Of a DNA stretch of 29,530 nucleotides, positions 1 through 8,057 are shown piece after piece. The stretch covers positions 1 through 29,530 of the forward strand of contig JBDRGD010000110.1 in NCBI GenBank assembly GCA_043818095.1, in the 5' to 3' direction. The stretch comes from JBDRGD01 sp043818095 (GTDB lineage: Bacteria; Chloroflexota; Dehalococcoidia; Dehalococcoidales; RBG-16-60-22). The notes under the pieces were generated by a model. That model did no database searches and was not told where the DNA came from. It saw nothing but the letters and a program-made list of their open reading frames with translations. The first letter of the stretch is position 1. Each line of letters starts with the position of its first letter. The position numbers and the translations under genes were made by a program.

Positions 1-416
1 CGCAGCAGGTCGGGAAGGACCGCCAGGTAGAACCGGAACATCATCTCCAGTTCATGCACCCGGCCATGCCGCTGTAAAGAGCCGACGAAGCTGCGGTACA
101 TCGCCGGCGTGCGCGTCCCCCGGGGGCGGCGTCCGCCGGCAATCGCCAGGCTTTCCAGCGCGTGCGCCAGCTCGGTGGGCTTCACGCCACGCGGGCAGCG
201 CACGGTGCAGGAATAGCAGGAAAGGCAATACCACATGGAGCTGCTGTCCAGCACCTCGTCCCGCAGACCCGCCCGTATCAGGGCAATCAGCTGGCGGGGC
301 GGATACGCCATCGCTCCCGCCATGGGACAGCTGCCGGAGCAAACACCGCACTGGATACAGGAAAGGACCTGTCCGCCGCCGGGAGTGGCGGCCACTTCCT
401 CGATAAAGGTCGTCAT
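1..416 (-). CDS. HdrC-like 4Fe-4S protein (partial, C-terminus beyond left edge)
   Basis: The visible 138 N-terminal residues start at ATG 416 and run off the left edge. They hold two cysteine sets of the form CxxCxxCxxxCP: C20, C23, C26, C30 and C64, C67, C70, C74. This is the double 4Fe-4S ferredoxin layout of heterodisulfide reductase subunit C and related electron-transfer subunits. In that family the protein passes electrons between flavin-containing HdrA and the CCG-domain HdrB. Here it is probably cytoplasmic, since no signal peptide or membrane segment is seen in the visible part. The partner genes would lie to the left and cannot be checked. No good Shine-Dalgarno sequence precedes the start; an upstream ATG at 430 is followed at once by a stop. 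Other ferredoxin-type subunits, such as glycolate oxidase GlcF-like or succinate dehydrogenase B-like proteins, remain possible. Confidence 0.8.
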   Translation of the reverse strand, partial: MTTFIEEVAATPGGGQVLSCIQCGVCSGSCPMAGAMAYPPRQLIALIRAGLRDEVLDSSSMWYCLSCYSCTVRCPRGVKPTELAHALESLAIAGGRRPRGTRTPAMYRSFVGSLQRHGRVHELEMMFRFYLAVLPDLL

Positions 417-426
417 TTTCAGTTAC

Positions 427-456
427 ATGTTACCACAAGGGTTTTTTACCCGGCAA
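427..456 (-). promoter_or_regulatory. candidate promoter for the hdrC-like gene
   Basis: Reading the minus strand, TTGCCG (456-451), an 18-base spacer and TAACAT (432-427) make a plausible sigma-70-type promoter. Its start point would fall about 4 bases before the ATG at 416, giving an almost leaderless mRNA. This fits the lack of a ribosome binding site, but the boxes are imperfect. Confidence 0.35.
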
Positions 457-457
457 G

Positions 458-476
458 AAGACCGGCAGCCGGTCTT
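458..476. repeat. perfect 8-bp inverted repeat between divergent hdrC-like gene and surE
   Basis: AAGACCGG (458-465) and CCGGTCTT (469-476) flank a 3-base loop. The site sits between the two divergent start regions, just upstream of the candidate -35 of the hdrC-like gene. It could be a regulator binding site or a small hairpin. No T-run follows on the plus strand, so a terminator is unlikely. Confidence 0.5.
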
Positions 477-520
477 TGCGGTCTCAAAGCGGCCCGTGCT
501 AAACTACAATAGAATTTACG

Positions 521-1324
521 ATGCATGTGCTGGTAACCAACGACGACGGCATCCTCGCGGACGGCCTCTGGGCGCTCGTGGAAGAGCTGCAGCGGGCGGG
601 ACGGGTAACCGTGGTCGCCCCGGGCACCGAACAGAGCTCCGTGGGCACCGCGGTGACGCTTCGCCAGGTGCTGCGGGTACAGAAGGTGAAGCCCCGGGTC
701 GCCGGAGTGGAGACCTACGCCGTGGACGGCACGCCCTCCGACAGCGTTTTCCTGGCGCTGGGTAAGCTGGTCCCGGAGAAGGTTGACCTGGTCATCTCCG
801 GCATCAACCTCGGTCTGAACCTCGGGGAGGATATCCATATCTCCGGGACGGTGGCCGCCGCCCTGCAGGGCTACCTCCTGGGCTACCCGGCCATGGCAAC
901 CTCCACGGTCTTTAACAATCCCCACAGCCTGGAAATCACCGCCGGAGTCACGGCGCTGCTGGCGCAAAAAATAGTCTCTTCGGCCCAGCTGCCCCCTCTT
1001 CTCCTTAATGTGAACGTGCCCGACCTGTCCCCCGGCAAGAAAATCGGGGGTGTGCGGGTCACGCGCCTCGCCCGGGAGAGCCACCTCAACAGCGTGGATG
1101 AAGGCAACGACGGCTGGCGCAAGTATTACTGGCTGGTGCGCCGGGAGTACGACGAGACGGAACGCACGCATGACCCCCGTACCGATATCGGCGCCATCAA
1201 GCAGGGCAACATCTCGCTGACATCCCTGTATCCCACCGGCTTCACCCGCCCGACACAGCCCTACGTGCAGGAACTCGCCGCCGGTCTTGGCAAGGAGTTG
1301 CAGGAGCGGGGGTGGTGCTCATGA
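521..1324 (+). CDS. surE: 5'/3'-nucleotidase SurE
   Basis: This 267-residue protein has the SurE signature. NDDG at residues 7-10, Ser39/Ser40 and Asn96 in SGIN are the family's metal-binding positions. The protein dephosphorylates nucleoside 5'- and 3'-monophosphates and some polyphosphates in the cytoplasm and is linked to stress survival in other bacteria. Its length is typical. The chosen ATG gives the canonical N-terminus MHVLVTNDDG. No Shine-Dalgarno is visible, but TACAAT at 505-510 would place a transcription start about 4 bases upstream, so the message may be nearly leaderless. The stop overlaps the start of acpS by ATGA, so the two are probably translated in a coupled way. Confidence 0.95.
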   Translation: MHVLVTNDDGILADGLWALVEELQRAGRVTVVAPGTEQSSVGTAVTLRQVLRVQKVKPRVAGVETYAVDGTPSDSVFLALGKLVPEKVDLVISGINLGLNLGEDIHISGTVAAALQGYLLGYPAMATSTVFNNPHSLEITAGVTALLAQKIVSSAQLPPLLLNVNVPDLSPGKKIGGVRVTRLARESHLNSVDEGNDGWRKYYWLVRREYDETERTHDPRTDIGAIKQGNISLTSLYPTGFTRPTQPYVQELAAGLGKELQERGWCS

Positions 1325-1701
1325 TGCCCTACAACGGTATCGACATCATTGAAATCGGGCGCATCCGGCGCGCCCTTGACCGCTTTGGCGAGCGTTTTCT
1401 CAACCGCATCTACACTGCCGAGGAACGAAAGCTCTGCGGCGGGAGGGTGGACACGCTCGCCGCGCGCTTCGCCAGCAAGGAAGCGGTGATGAAGCTCCTG
1501 GGTACGGGGCGGCGGGGCGTTTCCTGGCGCGATATCGAGACGCTGGCGCACCCTTCCGGCAAGCCGAGAGTGAACCTTTACGGCGGCGCCCGGCGGGAAG
1601 CCGAGAAGCTCGGTATCCGGGAAATCGCCGTCAGCCTCGCTCATTCCCGGGAATACGCTATCGCTTCGGCGGTGGGCGGCGGGACGCCGCAAGTCACTTA
1701 A
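1321..1701 (+). CDS. acpS: holo-[acyl-carrier-protein] synthase AcpS
   Basis: This 126-residue protein matches AcpS in length and motifs. GIDIIEI carries the magnesium-binding Asp8, and FASKEAVMK carries Glu54. AcpS transfers the 4'-phosphopantetheine arm of CoA to a serine of acyl carrier protein, which activates fatty acid synthesis. I chose ATG 1321 because it overlaps the surE stop as ATGA and has a GGAG upstream. ATG 1324 and in-frame GTG codons at 1312/1315 are alternatives. The gene ends 3 bases before the stop of the convergent amidohydrolase gene, with no room for a separate terminator. Confidence 0.93.
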   Translation: MMPYNGIDIIEIGRIRRALDRFGERFLNRIYTAEERKLCGGRVDTLAARFASKEAVMKLLGTGRRGVSWRDIETLAHPSGKPRVNLYGGARREAEKLGIREIAVSLAHSREYAIASAVGGGTPQVT

Positions 1702-1704
1702 TTA

Positions 1705-3252
1705 TCAGGCTTCCCAGACCACTTTCCCGCCGATGATTGTCATCACCACGCGGATGTCCTTTATCGCCTCCGGCGGCACGCGGGTGGGGTCGGCGCTCAG
1801 CACTGCCATGTCCGCCAGCATTCCCGGCGCCAGCGAGCCCTTGATGTCCTCTTCGAAAGAAACGTAAGCCGCCTTCGTCGTGTAAAGCGCCAGCGCCTCC
1901 GGGACGGTCAACGCCTCTTCGGGCAGCAACTTTTGCCCGGAGGCCGTCGCGCGCGTGACCGCGGCGTAAATCCCCACCAGCGGGTCCGCGGGCACCACCG
2001 GCAGGTCCGAGCTCCCGGCCACCGGGATACCGCTCCGGGAAATCGACCCCACACGGTAGAGCCAGGGCTGCTGCGCGCGCGGCACCGTCGCCAGGTAGCG
2101 CTCCCCGCTGTAGTAGATAAAGGGGGGCTGCGTCACCACCGCCACCGGCAGCTTGCTCAGCCGCGCCAGCAGTTCCGGGGGACACTCCGCGCAATGCTCG
2201 ATGCGGTGGCGGCGCCCGAAAAGACGCCCCCGGCTGCCCACGAACTCCAGCGCGCCTAGCGCCGCCGCGACGGTGCTTTCCTGGATGGCGTGGAACGCCA
2301 GCTGAAAGCCCGCGCGGTGGCAGGACAGCGCCAGCCCGTGGAGCGTTTCCCGGTCCGGCTGGAGCGCTCCCGTGGTCTCCCCCAGCATCAGCTTTACCCC
2401 ACCCAAACGCAGCTGCGCGTCCCCCCGTCCCGTCACCATCCCGGCGTCTTCAAACCGGCGCAGCGCTTTAGCCCCGAACATCATGGACACCCGGCTTTGC
2501 AGACTGCCCGATGTCTTAAAGCCACGCAGGATTTCCCAGCGGCGGTAGTCGTTGTTCACCGTGGCATCCTGGAAAGAAGTGATGCCCCTGGCCAGGAAAT
2601 GCTCGCTGGCCCGGCGGACGCCCTCGTCGAGCTGCGCCGTAGAAAGCGGGGGCAATACCCTCTCCCGCAGATAGCCCAGTATCTCGTAGAGAACGCCGGT
2701 GGGCTCCCCGGTGCCGATGTCCCGCTCGATAAGACCGCCCGGCGGGTCCGGCGTGGAAATGCCAATCCCCACCAGCGCCAGCGCCCGGCTGTTGAGCACG
2801 CAGGCGTGGAGACCGCGATGGTTCAGGATAACCGGGTGCTCCGGGCTGACGGGGTCCAGGTCCCACCGATTCGGGCAGCGTCTCTCGGCGAGGTAATACT
2901 CGTTATAGCCGCTGCCGCTGAGCCACTCCCCTGTGGGTGTCTGCCGCGCTTTCCGCAATACGGCCGCCTTGATATCCTCGATAGAACTCACCGCCTCCGG
3001 ACTGAGGTCGATGCCCAGCAGCTGCCGGATGAAGGAAAAGAGATGCCCGTGGGCGTCGTTAAAGCCGGGGACGACGGTCCCGCCCCCCAGGTCCAGGACG
3101 CGGGTGCGCGGCCCGGTCACCGATGCCGCTTCCGCAACGCCGCCCGCCATCAGCACGCGGTCACCACGCACCGCTAAAGCCACGGCATAGGGGCGGCGGT
3201 GGTCCATGGTAATCACCCGGACGTTTTTCAGGACCAGTTCAGCCTGTGGCAT
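1705..3252 (-). CDS. YtcJ-type metal-dependent amidohydrolase (amidohydrolase family 3)
   Basis: This 515-residue protein is an amidohydrolase-superfamily member of the YtcJ / N-substituted formamide deformylase-like group. PGFNDAHGH places metal-binding His68 and His70 at the start of the barrel. Later metal-site regions read FHAIQE, HRIEHC and a GSSDLP segment with the catalytic aspartate. The N- and C-terminal parts form the small beta-sandwich usual for this group. The reaction is probably hydrolysis of an amide or related C-N bond; the substrate cannot be predicted. No signal peptide is seen, so it acts in the cytoplasm. It is a single gene on the minus strand, convergent with acpS and divergent from the sulfur operon. 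Confidence 0.88.
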   Translation of the reverse strand: MPQAELVLKNVRVITMDHRRPYAVALAVRGDRVLMAGGVAEAASVTGPRTRVLDLGGGTVVPGFNDAHGHLFSFIRQLLGIDLSPEAVSSIEDIKAAVLRKARQTPTGEWLSGSGYNEYYLAERRCPNRWDLDPVSPEHPVILNHRGLHACVLNSRALALVGIGISTPDPPGGLIERDIGTGEPTGVLYEILGYLRERVLPPLSTAQLDEGVRRASEHFLARGITSFQDATVNNDYRRWEILRGFKTSGSLQSRVSMMFGAKALRRFEDAGMVTGRGDAQLRLGGVKLMLGETTGALQPDRETLHGLALSCHRAGFQLAFHAIQESTVAAALGALEFVGSRGRLFGRRHRIEHCAECPPELLARLSKLPVAVVTQPPFIYYSGERYLATVPRAQQPWLYRVGSISRSGIPVAGSSDLPVVPADPLVGIYAAVTRATASGQKLLPEEALTVPEALALYTTKAAYVSFEEDIKGSLAPGMLADMAVLSADPTRVPPEAIKDIRVVMTIIGGKVVWEA

Positions 3253-3276
3253 GGTTACATCAAACTCCGCGTCCTA

Positions 3277-3285
3277 ATTATAGCA
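3277..3285 (-). promoter_or_regulatory. extended -10 promoter for the YtcJ-type gene
   Basis: On the minus strand the sequence TGCTATAAT is an extended -10 element about 25 bases before the start codon at 3252. I see no good -35 box at 16-18 bases. The extended -10 TG could compensate for that. Confidence 0.5.
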
Positions 3286-3346
3286 TGATGATTTCCGTTC
3301 ACCCCGATAATCCCCGGATTGCTAAAACTAATCCCTGGAAAACCCG

Positions 3347-3375
3347 TTGACAGACAGCGGGGAATATTCTATAAT
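3347..3375 (+). promoter_or_regulatory. perfect-consensus sigma-70 promoter of the sulfur operon
   Basis: TTGACA (3347-3352), a 17-base spacer and TATAAT (3370-3375) match the sigma-70 consensus exactly. The start point would be near 3382, about 40 bases before the Rrf2 gene. Such a strong promoter directly upstream of a regulator gene usually implies repression. Confidence 0.88.
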
Positions 3376-3381
3376 GTCTAG

Positions 3382-3410
3382 TAATCATACTATATTAGTC
3401 ATATTTATTG
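3382..3410 (+). promoter_or_regulatory. candidate Rrf2-family operator at the transcription start
   Basis: The AT-rich stretch after the -10 box holds TAAT-N8-ATTA (3382-3397) and two imperfect direct copies of TCATA followed by AT-rich sequence. It contrasts with the GC-rich flanks and lies exactly where a repressor would block initiation. Assignment to the adjacent Rrf2 regulator (autoregulation) is an inference from position. Confidence 0.4.
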
Positions 3411-3423
3411 CAGGGGGGAAACA

Positions 3424-3867
3424 TTGAAACTTTCCAGCCGTTCGCGCTATGCCACCAGGGCGCTTCTGGACCTGGCGCTGCACTACGGGGAGGGTCCGTT
3501 ACCGCTGAAAGAAATCTCCCGCCGCCAGCAGATTTCCCAGCAGTACCTGGAACACCTGATTACTCCGCTCATCGCCGGGGGACTGGTGAGCAGCACCCGC
3601 GGCGCCCGCGGCGGCGTCTGGCTGGCCAAGCCCCCTGCCGAAATTAAATTGCTGGACATCTTCCGGCTGGTGGAAGGGCCCCTGGTCCTCGTCGAGTGTC
3701 TCAGCAAACCGGAGACGTGTCAACGCGCCCCTTCCTGTGCGACCCGGGATGTCTGGGAGGAAATGATGCAGGCAATGAACGGCGTCCTGGAAGCCACCAC
3801 GCTGCAGGACCTCGTGGAAAGACAGCAGGAGAAGACCCGGGGCGGAGAAAGGATGTACCACATCTGA
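3424..3867 (+). CDS. Rrf2-family transcriptional regulator (IscR/CymR-like) with three cysteines
   Basis: This 147-residue protein has the N-terminal winged-helix of Rrf2 regulators: residues 1-65, with SRYATRALLDLA and GGLVSSTRGARGG. Residues 92, 99 and 105 are cysteines in the region where IscR binds its Fe-S cluster through Cys92, Cys98 and Cys104. Here the spacing is CX6C-X5-C, one residue longer in the first gap. No nearby histidine matches the fourth IscR ligand. It precedes cysK and cysE in the same direction, which resembles the CymR/cysteine-metabolism link of Firmicutes. I infer that it controls this operon, perhaps by sensing Fe-S, cysteine or redox state. The start is TTG 3424, supported by an AGGGGGGAA ribosome binding site. 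Confidence 0.88.
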   Translation: MKLSSRSRYATRALLDLALHYGEGPLPLKEISRRQQISQQYLEHLITPLIAGGLVSSTRGARGGVWLAKPPAEIKLLDIFRLVEGPLVLVECLSKPETCQRAPSCATRDVWEEMMQAMNGVLEATTLQDLVERQQEKTRGGERMYHI

Positions 3868-3912
3868 CCCGCAAAGGCGGTTAAATAATAAATCGGGAAC
3901 AGGAGAGAGACC

Positions 3913-4917
3913 ATGGTGGAAGCAGCAGCGAGCGTAGATTCAATTAAATTCAAGACCATCAACATTCCCAGGCTGACCCGGGGCATCGCCCGGGACTCCA
4001 CGGAGCTTATCGGCAACACGCCCCTGGTAAAACTGAACCGGATTGCCGCGGGAGCACAGGGCGAAGTGGTCGCCAAGCTGGAATCGTTCAATCCCCTGAG
4101 CAGCGTCAAAGACAGAATCGGCGCGGCGATGATTGTGACCGCGGAGGAACTGGGCCTGATTAACCCGAAAACGGTTATCATCGAGCCTACCAGCGGTAAT
4201 ACCGGGATTGCCCTTGCCTTCGTCTGCGCCGCCCGGGGCTACCGCCTGATACTCACCATGCCGGACACCATGTCCGTAGAGAGGCGACAGCTGCTCACCA
4301 TCCTGGGCGCGGAACTGGTGTTGACGCCGGGCGCGGAGGGCATGCCAGGCGCGGTGCGGAAGGCGGAGGAACTGGCCAAGGAAACGCCGAACTCCTTCGT
4401 CCCGCAGCAGTTCAAGAACCTGGCCAACCCGGAGATACACCGGGTGACCACCGCGGAGGAAATCTGGCGGGATACGGCGGGCAGGGTGGATATCGTGGTC
4501 TCCGGCGTGGGCACGGGGGGCACGATTACCGGGATTGCCGAGGTCCTGAAAAAGCGTAAACCGGGCTTCCAGGTGATTGCCGTGGAGCCGGCGGACTCAC
4601 CGGTTATTTCCGGGGGCAAGCCGGGCCCGCATAAAATCCAGGGCATCGGTGCCGGGTTCATTCCGGACGTGCTCCGCAAGGAACTAATCGATGATATCGT
4701 CCAGGTGACTAATGAAGATGCCGGGGAGACCGCGCGGCGCCTCGCCCGGGAGGAAGGCATCCTCGCGGGCATCTCTTCCGGGGCGGCGACCTGGGCGGCA
4801 ATCGAGGTGGCGAAAAGACCGGAAAATAAGGGCAAGCTGATTGTCGTCATCCTGCCGGACACCGGCGAGCGCTACCTGTCCACCTGGGTCTTCCAACCGC
4901 TCCTGCAGAAACCCTGA
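3913..4917 (+). CDS. cysK: cysteine synthase (O-acetylserine sulfhydrylase)
   Basis: This 334-residue PLP enzyme makes cysteine from O-acetylserine and sulfide. SSVKDRIG contains the PLP lysine Lys66. The substrate loop TSGNTG is at residues 93-98, and the phosphate-binding loop GVGTGGT follows in the middle. The text around GAEGMPGA and NPEIHR follows cysteine synthases rather than cystathionine beta-synthases. The N-terminus is about 25-30 residues longer than in most CysK proteins. The upstream AGGAGAG supports this ATG, so the extension seems real. It follows the Rrf2 gene by 45 bases and precedes cysE, the source of its substrate. Confidence 0.95.
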   Translation: MVEAAASVDSIKFKTINIPRLTRGIARDSTELIGNTPLVKLNRIAAGAQGEVVAKLESFNPLSSVKDRIGAAMIVTAEELGLINPKTVIIEPTSGNTGIALAFVCAARGYRLILTMPDTMSVERRQLLTILGAELVLTPGAEGMPGAVRKAEELAKETPNSFVPQQFKNLANPEIHRVTTAEEIWRDTAGRVDIVVSGVGTGGTITGIAEVLKKRKPGFQVIAVEPADSPVISGGKPGPHKIQGIGAGFIPDVLRKELIDDIVQVTNEDAGETARRLAREEGILAGISSGAATWAAIEVAKRPENKGKLIVVILPDTGERYLSTWVFQPLLQKP

Positions 4918-4941
4918 CGCGGTGGACCGGGGAGGTAACCC

Positions 4942-5661
4942 GTGTTCGCGAGAATAAGAGAAGATATCCATAACGTCTTCACCAACGACCCGGCCGCGCG
5001 CAGCTGGCTGGAGGTGCTCACCTGTTACCCCGGCCTGCACGCGCTCTGGGGTCACCGGGTGGCGCATTTCTGCTGGCAGCACCGGATGCGCCTGCTGGGA
5101 CGTTTCATCTCGCACCTGAACCGCTTCTTCACGGGTATCGAGATTCATCCCGGAGCGACCATCGGCCGCCGCTTCTTTATCGACCACGGCGCCGGGGTGG
5201 TCATCGGGGAGACAACGGAGATTGGCGACGACGTCCTGATGTACCGGGGGGCGGTGCTCGGAGGCACCTCACTGGCAAAGAAGAAGCGCCACCCTACCGT
5301 GGGCAACCGGGTAGTGCTCGGCACCGGGGCTATCGTGCTTGGGGCGGTAACCATCGGCGATGACGCCCGCATCGGCTCCGGCTCGGTGGTAATACGCTCC
5401 GTCCCGCCGGGACGCACCGTCGTCGGCGTGCCGGGACGCATCGTCGAGGAGCGCCGCCACGAAGTCACCCCGCTGGAACACGCCCGCCTGCCCGACCCCG
5501 TGGCGAAAGCAATCAGCCTCGCCCTGAAGGAGCAGGAAAAGCTGGACGTACGCCTGAAAAACCTGGAAAGCGCCTCCGGGATAAAGACCCCGGAGGACAG
5601 GCAACACCGGCTACGGCGGCAGGAGCTGGCCATGGAGTTCCGCCAAGGAGAGGGGATATGA
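4942..5661 (+). CDS. cysE: serine O-acetyltransferase
   Basis: This 239-residue protein transfers acetyl from acetyl-CoA to serine, giving the substrate of CysK. A short helical N-terminal part (1-62) is followed by left-handed beta-helix hexapeptide repeats (about 66-170), including IEIHPGATIG, the DH pair at 81-82 and His117 in KKRHPTVG, which lie in the active-site region. The N-terminal domain is shorter than in the E. coli enzyme, as in many Gram-positive SATs. Residues 175-239 are charged and less conserved. The start is GTG 4942 behind GGGGAGGT. The stop overlaps the next start as ATGA, indicating coupled translation. Confidence 0.95.
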   Translation: MFARIREDIHNVFTNDPAARSWLEVLTCYPGLHALWGHRVAHFCWQHRMRLLGRFISHLNRFFTGIEIHPGATIGRRFFIDHGAGVVIGETTEIGDDVLMYRGAVLGGTSLAKKKRHPTVGNRVVLGTGAIVLGAVTIGDDARIGSGSVVIRSVPPGRTVVGVPGRIVEERRHEVTPLEHARLPDPVAKAISLALKEQEKLDVRLKNLESASGIKTPEDRQHRLRRQELAMEFRQGEGI

Positions 5662-6800
5662 AATTTGAAACGCGGGCGATTCATGCCGGGGACAGGCCGG
5701 ACCGGCTTTACGGGGCGGTGGCCCCCCCGATTTATCTGACCTCCACTTTCGCCTTCGAGGATATCGGGAAGACCCGCGGGTTCGATTATTCCCGCACCGC
5801 CAATCCCACGCGCCGCATCCTGGAGGAGACCATCGCCAGCCTGGAAGGCGGCAAAGCCGGGTTCGCCTTCAGCACCGGCATGGCGGCGGAGGCGACGGTC
5901 ATCCACTTGCTGAAGGCGGGCGACCACGTTATCTCCGCCGACGATGTGTATGGCGGCACCTACCGTCTTTTCCAGGACGTGATGACGCCCCTGGGTGTTG
6001 ATTTCACCTTCGTGCACCCGGACCGCCGGGAAAACATCGAGGCCGCTATCAGGCCGAATACCCGGCTGCTCTGGCTGGAGACGCCCTCCAATCCGCTGCT
6101 GGGCATCACCGACCTGGAGATGGCGGTCAGCGTCGCGCGGAAGCACAAGCTGCTCACGGCGATTGATAACACCTTCGCCTCCCCCTACTTCCTGCGCCCG
6201 ATTGAGTTCGGCATCGACCTCGTGGTGCACTCCACGACGAAATACCTCAACGGGCACTGCGATGTCGTCAGCGGGGCGGTGGTAACCACCACCGATGAAC
6301 TGACGCAGCGGGTGCAGTTCCTGCTGAACGCGATGGGCACCTGCGCCTCTCCCTTCGACTGCTGGCTGGTGCTGCGCGGCATCGAGACCCTGCCGGTCAG
6401 GATGCGACAGCATGAAGCCAACGCCATCGCCGTGGCGGACTTCCTGACGCAGCAGCCGACGGTGAAAAAGGTCTATTACCCCGGCCTCAAAAGCCACCCG
6501 GGACACGACATCGCCCGCCGCCAGATGAAGGGCTTCGGCGGCGTCGTCTCCTTCGAGGTCAAGGGCGGCACCGAGGCGGTGCACCGTGTCCTGAAAATAC
6601 TGGAGATTTTCGCCCTCGCCGAGTCCCTGGGCGGGGCTTCCTCCCTGGCCGAGCAGCCGGCGACGATGAGCCACGCTTCCATGCCCGTAGAACACCGGAA
6701 GAAAGCGGGCATCAACGACGATTTAATCCGGCTGTCCATCGGCCTGGAAAACAGCGACGATTTGATTGAGGACCTGCGCCAGGCACTGGCGTCGGCCTGA
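5658..6800 (+). CDS. cystathionine gamma-synthase / gamma-lyase family PLP enzyme
   Basis: This 380-residue protein belongs to the Cys/Met-metabolism PLP family. PLP lysine Lys195 sits in HSTTKYLNGH. Tyr44-Ser-Arg46 binds the phosphate of the neighbouring subunit, and LETPSNP and AIDNTF are typical family blocks. It either joins cysteine to an activated homoserine (gamma-synthase, MetB) or splits cystathionine to cysteine (gamma-lyase). The family signature does not separate these. Its place after cysK-cysE and before threonine synthase, which uses O-phosphohomoserine, favours the synthase direction towards homocysteine and methionine; this is an inference. It overlaps cysE by 4 bases. Confidence 0.9.
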   Translation: MKFETRAIHAGDRPDRLYGAVAPPIYLTSTFAFEDIGKTRGFDYSRTANPTRRILEETIASLEGGKAGFAFSTGMAAEATVIHLLKAGDHVISADDVYGGTYRLFQDVMTPLGVDFTFVHPDRRENIEAAIRPNTRLLWLETPSNPLLGITDLEMAVSVARKHKLLTAIDNTFASPYFLRPIEFGIDLVVHSTTKYLNGHCDVVSGAVVTTTDELTQRVQFLLNAMGTCASPFDCWLVLRGIETLPVRMRQHEANAIAVADFLTQQPTVKKVYYPGLKSHPGHDIARRQMKGFGGVVSFEVKGGTEAVHRVLKILEIFALAESLGGASSLAEQPATMSHASMPVEHRKKAGINDDLIRLSIGLENSDDLIEDLRQALASA

Positions 6801-6811
6801 GGAGGTGGAAG

Positions 6812-8035
6812 ATGTCTTACGCCACATCCCTGCGCTGTCGCAAATGCGGCCGGGAGTACCCGCTCCAGGCAAGCAATCTTTGCGATTTCTGCTACAGCCC
6901 GCTGGAGGTGAACTACGACTATATGGCGATGGCGAAGGCGGTCAGCCGGGAGAAGCTGTCCGCCGGACCGCACGGCATGTGGCGCTACCGTGATATGCTC
7001 CCCGTGGAGGGTGAGATCGTGGACATCGGCACCGGTTTTACCCCCCTCGTCAAGGCAGACAACCTGGGGAAAGAGCTGGGACTGAACCAGCTTTACCTTA
7101 AGAACGATTGCCTGAACCCCACCTACTCCTTCAAGGACCGGGTGGTCTCCGTGGCGGCCAGCAAGGCGCAGGAGTTTGATTTCCAGGCTATCGCCTGCGC
7201 CTCCACGGGCAACCTCGCCGCCAGCGTGGCCGCCCACGCGGCCAAGGCGAATATGAAAGCCTATGTCTTTGTCCCCGCCGACGTGGAAAGCGGCAAACTG
7301 GTGGGCGCCGCGATTTACAATCCGGTACTCATCACCGTGAACGGGAGCTATGACGACGTCAACAAGCTCTGCCGCCAGCTGCTGGAGAAATACCACTGGG
7401 GCTTTATCAACATCAACCTGAGGCCGTATTACGCCGAGGGCAGCAAGACCCTGGGCTACGAGGTCGCCGAGCAGCTGGGCTGGCGGGCGCCCGATTGCGT
7501 CGTGGCACCGGCGGCTTCGGGGCTGCTCTTCACGCGCATCTGGAAGGGACTGGAAGAGTTCGCCATGATGGGGCTGATTGATGAGGTGAATACCCACATG
7601 TTCGTCGCCCAGGCGGCCGGCAGTTCCCCCATCGTCACCGCCTTCAACGCCGGCACCCTTCACGTCAACCCCGTGGTGCCCGACACCATCGTTAAATCGA
7701 TTGCCATCGGGAACCCGGCGGACGGCTATTACGCCCTGCGCGTCGCCCGGCAGTCCGGGGGCGGCGCCGCTGACGCCACGGACGAGGAAGCTATCGCCGG
7801 CATCAAGCTGCTGGCGCAGACGGAAGGCATCTTCGCCGAGGCTGCCGGCGGGGTGGTCATCGCCGGGCTTAAAAAATTGGCCGGTTCTGGTATAATCAGG
7901 AAGGACGACCTCACGGTGGCCTTCCTTACCGGGGCCGGACCGCGCACGCAGGAAATACTCGCGGACAGCGTGACCTCGGTCAGGATAGAGCCCACCGTGG
8001 ACTCGCTGGAGGAAGCGCTCGGCGTGCCCGCTTAA
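6812..8035 (+). CDS. thrC: threonine synthase
   Basis: This 407-residue PLP enzyme converts O-phosphohomoserine to threonine. An N-terminal zinc-ribbon-like element carries Cys9, Cys12, Cys24 and Cys27. The PLP lysine is Lys108 in TYSFKDR, and CASTGNLAAS is the phosphate/substrate loop. This matches the class of threonine synthases with an N-terminal CxxC-CxxC finger seen in archaea and many anaerobes. The GAGGAGGT ribosome binding site supports ATG 6812. Its presence among cysteine and methionine genes places the homoserine branch point under the same promoter. A related activity, such as cysteate synthase, is a less likely alternative. Confidence 0.92.
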   Translation: MSYATSLRCRKCGREYPLQASNLCDFCYSPLEVNYDYMAMAKAVSREKLSAGPHGMWRYRDMLPVEGEIVDIGTGFTPLVKADNLGKELGLNQLYLKNDCLNPTYSFKDRVVSVAASKAQEFDFQAIACASTGNLAASVAAHAAKANMKAYVFVPADVESGKLVGAAIYNPVLITVNGSYDDVNKLCRQLLEKYHWGFININLRPYYAEGSKTLGYEVAEQLGWRAPDCVVAPAASGLLFTRIWKGLEEFAMMGLIDEVNTHMFVAQAAGSSPIVTAFNAGTLHVNPVVPDTIVKSIAIGNPADGYYALRVARQSGGGAADATDEEAIAGIKLLAQTEGIFAEAAGGVVIAGLKKLAGSGIIRKDDLTVAFLTGAGPRTQEILADSVTSVRIEPTVDSLEEALGVPA

Positions 8036-8057
8036 CAAGAGGCAATGGAGGCGAATA

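Noticed and set aside
7888..7896. TGGTATAAT inside thrC as an internal promoter for the NIL and desulfurase genes.
   Set aside because: No -35 box lies at a suitable distance and the bases encode normal thrC residues, so chance is more likely.
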